NCBI RefSeq assembly: GCF_001514145.1
Contig: NZ_KQ948656.1
Location: forward strand, 62,001-126,000
Direction of reading: 5' to 3'
DNA: 64,000 nucleotides
Origin: Streptomyces canus
GTDB taxonomy: Bacteria; Actinomycetota; Actinomycetes; Streptomycetales; Streptomycetaceae
The number at the start of each line of letters is the position of its first letter. The first letter of the stretch is position 1. Under the pieces are notes generated by a model. The model had not been told where the DNA came from. It saw nothing but the letters and a program-made list of their open reading frames with translations, and did no database searches. Shown here one piece after another: positions 63,567-64,000 of the stretch. The translations under genes and the position numbers were made by a program.

Positions 63567-64000
63567 TCACATCTCGAAGACGATGCGTGCCTTGATCTGC
63601 CCGTCGAGGACTTCGGCGATGGAGTCGTTGACGGTGTGCAGGGGCCGGGTTTCGTAGATGACCTTGGTGCGTCCGGCGGCGTGGAGCTGGAAGACCTCGT
63701 CGAGGTCCTGTCGGGTGCCGACGATGGAGCCGATGACGGAGGTGCCGTTCAGGACGGTGTCGAAGATCGGCACGCTGATGGTTCCGCCGGCGGGCAGGGC
63801 GACCATGACCAGTTTGCCGCCGCGCCGCAGTCCGCCGTAGCCGGAGGCGAACGCCTGCTCGTTGACGGCCAGCGCGATGGCGGCGTGGGCGCCGCCGTGC
63901 TGCTTGAGCACCTTCGCGGGGTCTTCCTTGCGGGCGTCGATGAGGATGTCGGCGCCGAGCTCGCGGGCGAGGTCGAGTTTGTCGTCGGTGACGTCGATCG
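63567..64000 (-). CDS. Zinc-type alcohol dehydrogenase, C-terminal part
   Basis: The last 144 codons of a medium-chain alcohol dehydrogenase; the gene continues beyond the right edge. Visible are ELGADILIDARKEDPAKVL, GYGGLRRGGKLVMVALPAG and the C-terminal LDGQIKARIVFEM, matching AdhP-like, NAD-dependent enzymes. It lies upstream of the nitroreductase in the same direction and ends at TGA 63567. Confidence 0.83.
   Translation of the reverse strand, partial: IDVTDDKLDLARELGADILIDARKEDPAKVLKQHGGAHAAIALAVNEQAFASGYGGLRRGGKLVMVALPAGGTISVPIFDTVLNGTSVIGSIVGTRQDLDEVFQLHAAGRTKVIYETRPLHTVNDSIAEVLDGQIKARIVFEM

Noticed and set aside
1..64000. CRISPR arrays, tRNA or rRNA genes
   Set aside because: No regularly spaced repeats, cloverleaf-like structures or ribosomal RNA sequence were noticed on reading both strands; a dedicated search was not possible.

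Overview
The window reads as a Streptomyces (or close actinomycete) chromosome. It has very high GC, third-position G/C bias, many GTG and TTG starts, SpoIIE-type phosphatases, MalF/MalG-type sugar ABC systems without a linked ATPase, and many secreted modular hydrolases. The mix of niche-specific carbohydrate genes with clusters of broken insertion sequences suggests a chromosome arm rather than the conserved core; that placement is inference.

Layout: 0-9 kb holds a ferritin-like protein, an aldehyde dehydrogenase, a PAS-PAS-GAF-SpoIIE-HATPase signalling protein and a large secreted GH59-type glycosidase. 9.1-12.7 kb is a decay zone: an MFS fragment and a macB-like ABC permease pseudogene split by an IS5/IS427-type element, with the 5' end of macB replaced by a tnpB remnant. 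The IS element carries an extra passenger gene between its left end and its frameshifted transposase. 13-19.3 kb holds a NAD+-dependent DNA ligase, an oxidoreductase remnant and a 1130-residue HEAT-like protein. 19.7-27.2 kb is a fructan cluster: LacI regulator, cytoplasmic GH32, two permeases, Tat-type binding protein, and a divergent secreted GH32 with visible operators. 27.7-29.8 kb encodes an S53 protease. 30.1-35.6 kb is a second decay zone with IS110, IS5 and IS630 remnants around small genes and a phosphotransferase. 35.6-47.3 kb has a propeller protein, a second phosphotransferase, a LysR/quinone-reductase pair, a sirtuin, small proteins, a secreted M4 protease and a Rieske lipoprotein. 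47.8-56 kb is a second sugar cluster: secreted clan-A glycosidase with ricin lectin, two permeases, binding lipoprotein, GH127 and a divergent LacI regulator, probably for arabinofuranosides. 56-60 kb holds small genes (VOC, small secreted protein, HutD). 60.4-64 kb holds a flavohemoprotein, an Acg-type nitroreductase and a truncated-by-window alcohol dehydrogenase, a set that suggests nitric oxide or low-oxygen response.

How they work together: each sugar cluster pairs a secreted depolymerase with an importer and a cytoplasmic exo-enzyme under a LacI repressor, and the missing ATPase is presumably a shared MsiK-type protein encoded elsewhere. The most unusual structures are the cargo-carrying IS element, the three in-frame TAG codons in the otherwise frame-intact macB pseudogene, and an in-frame 18-bp tandem repeat inside the GH127 gene. 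I did not see a tRNA, rRNA or CRISPR array.
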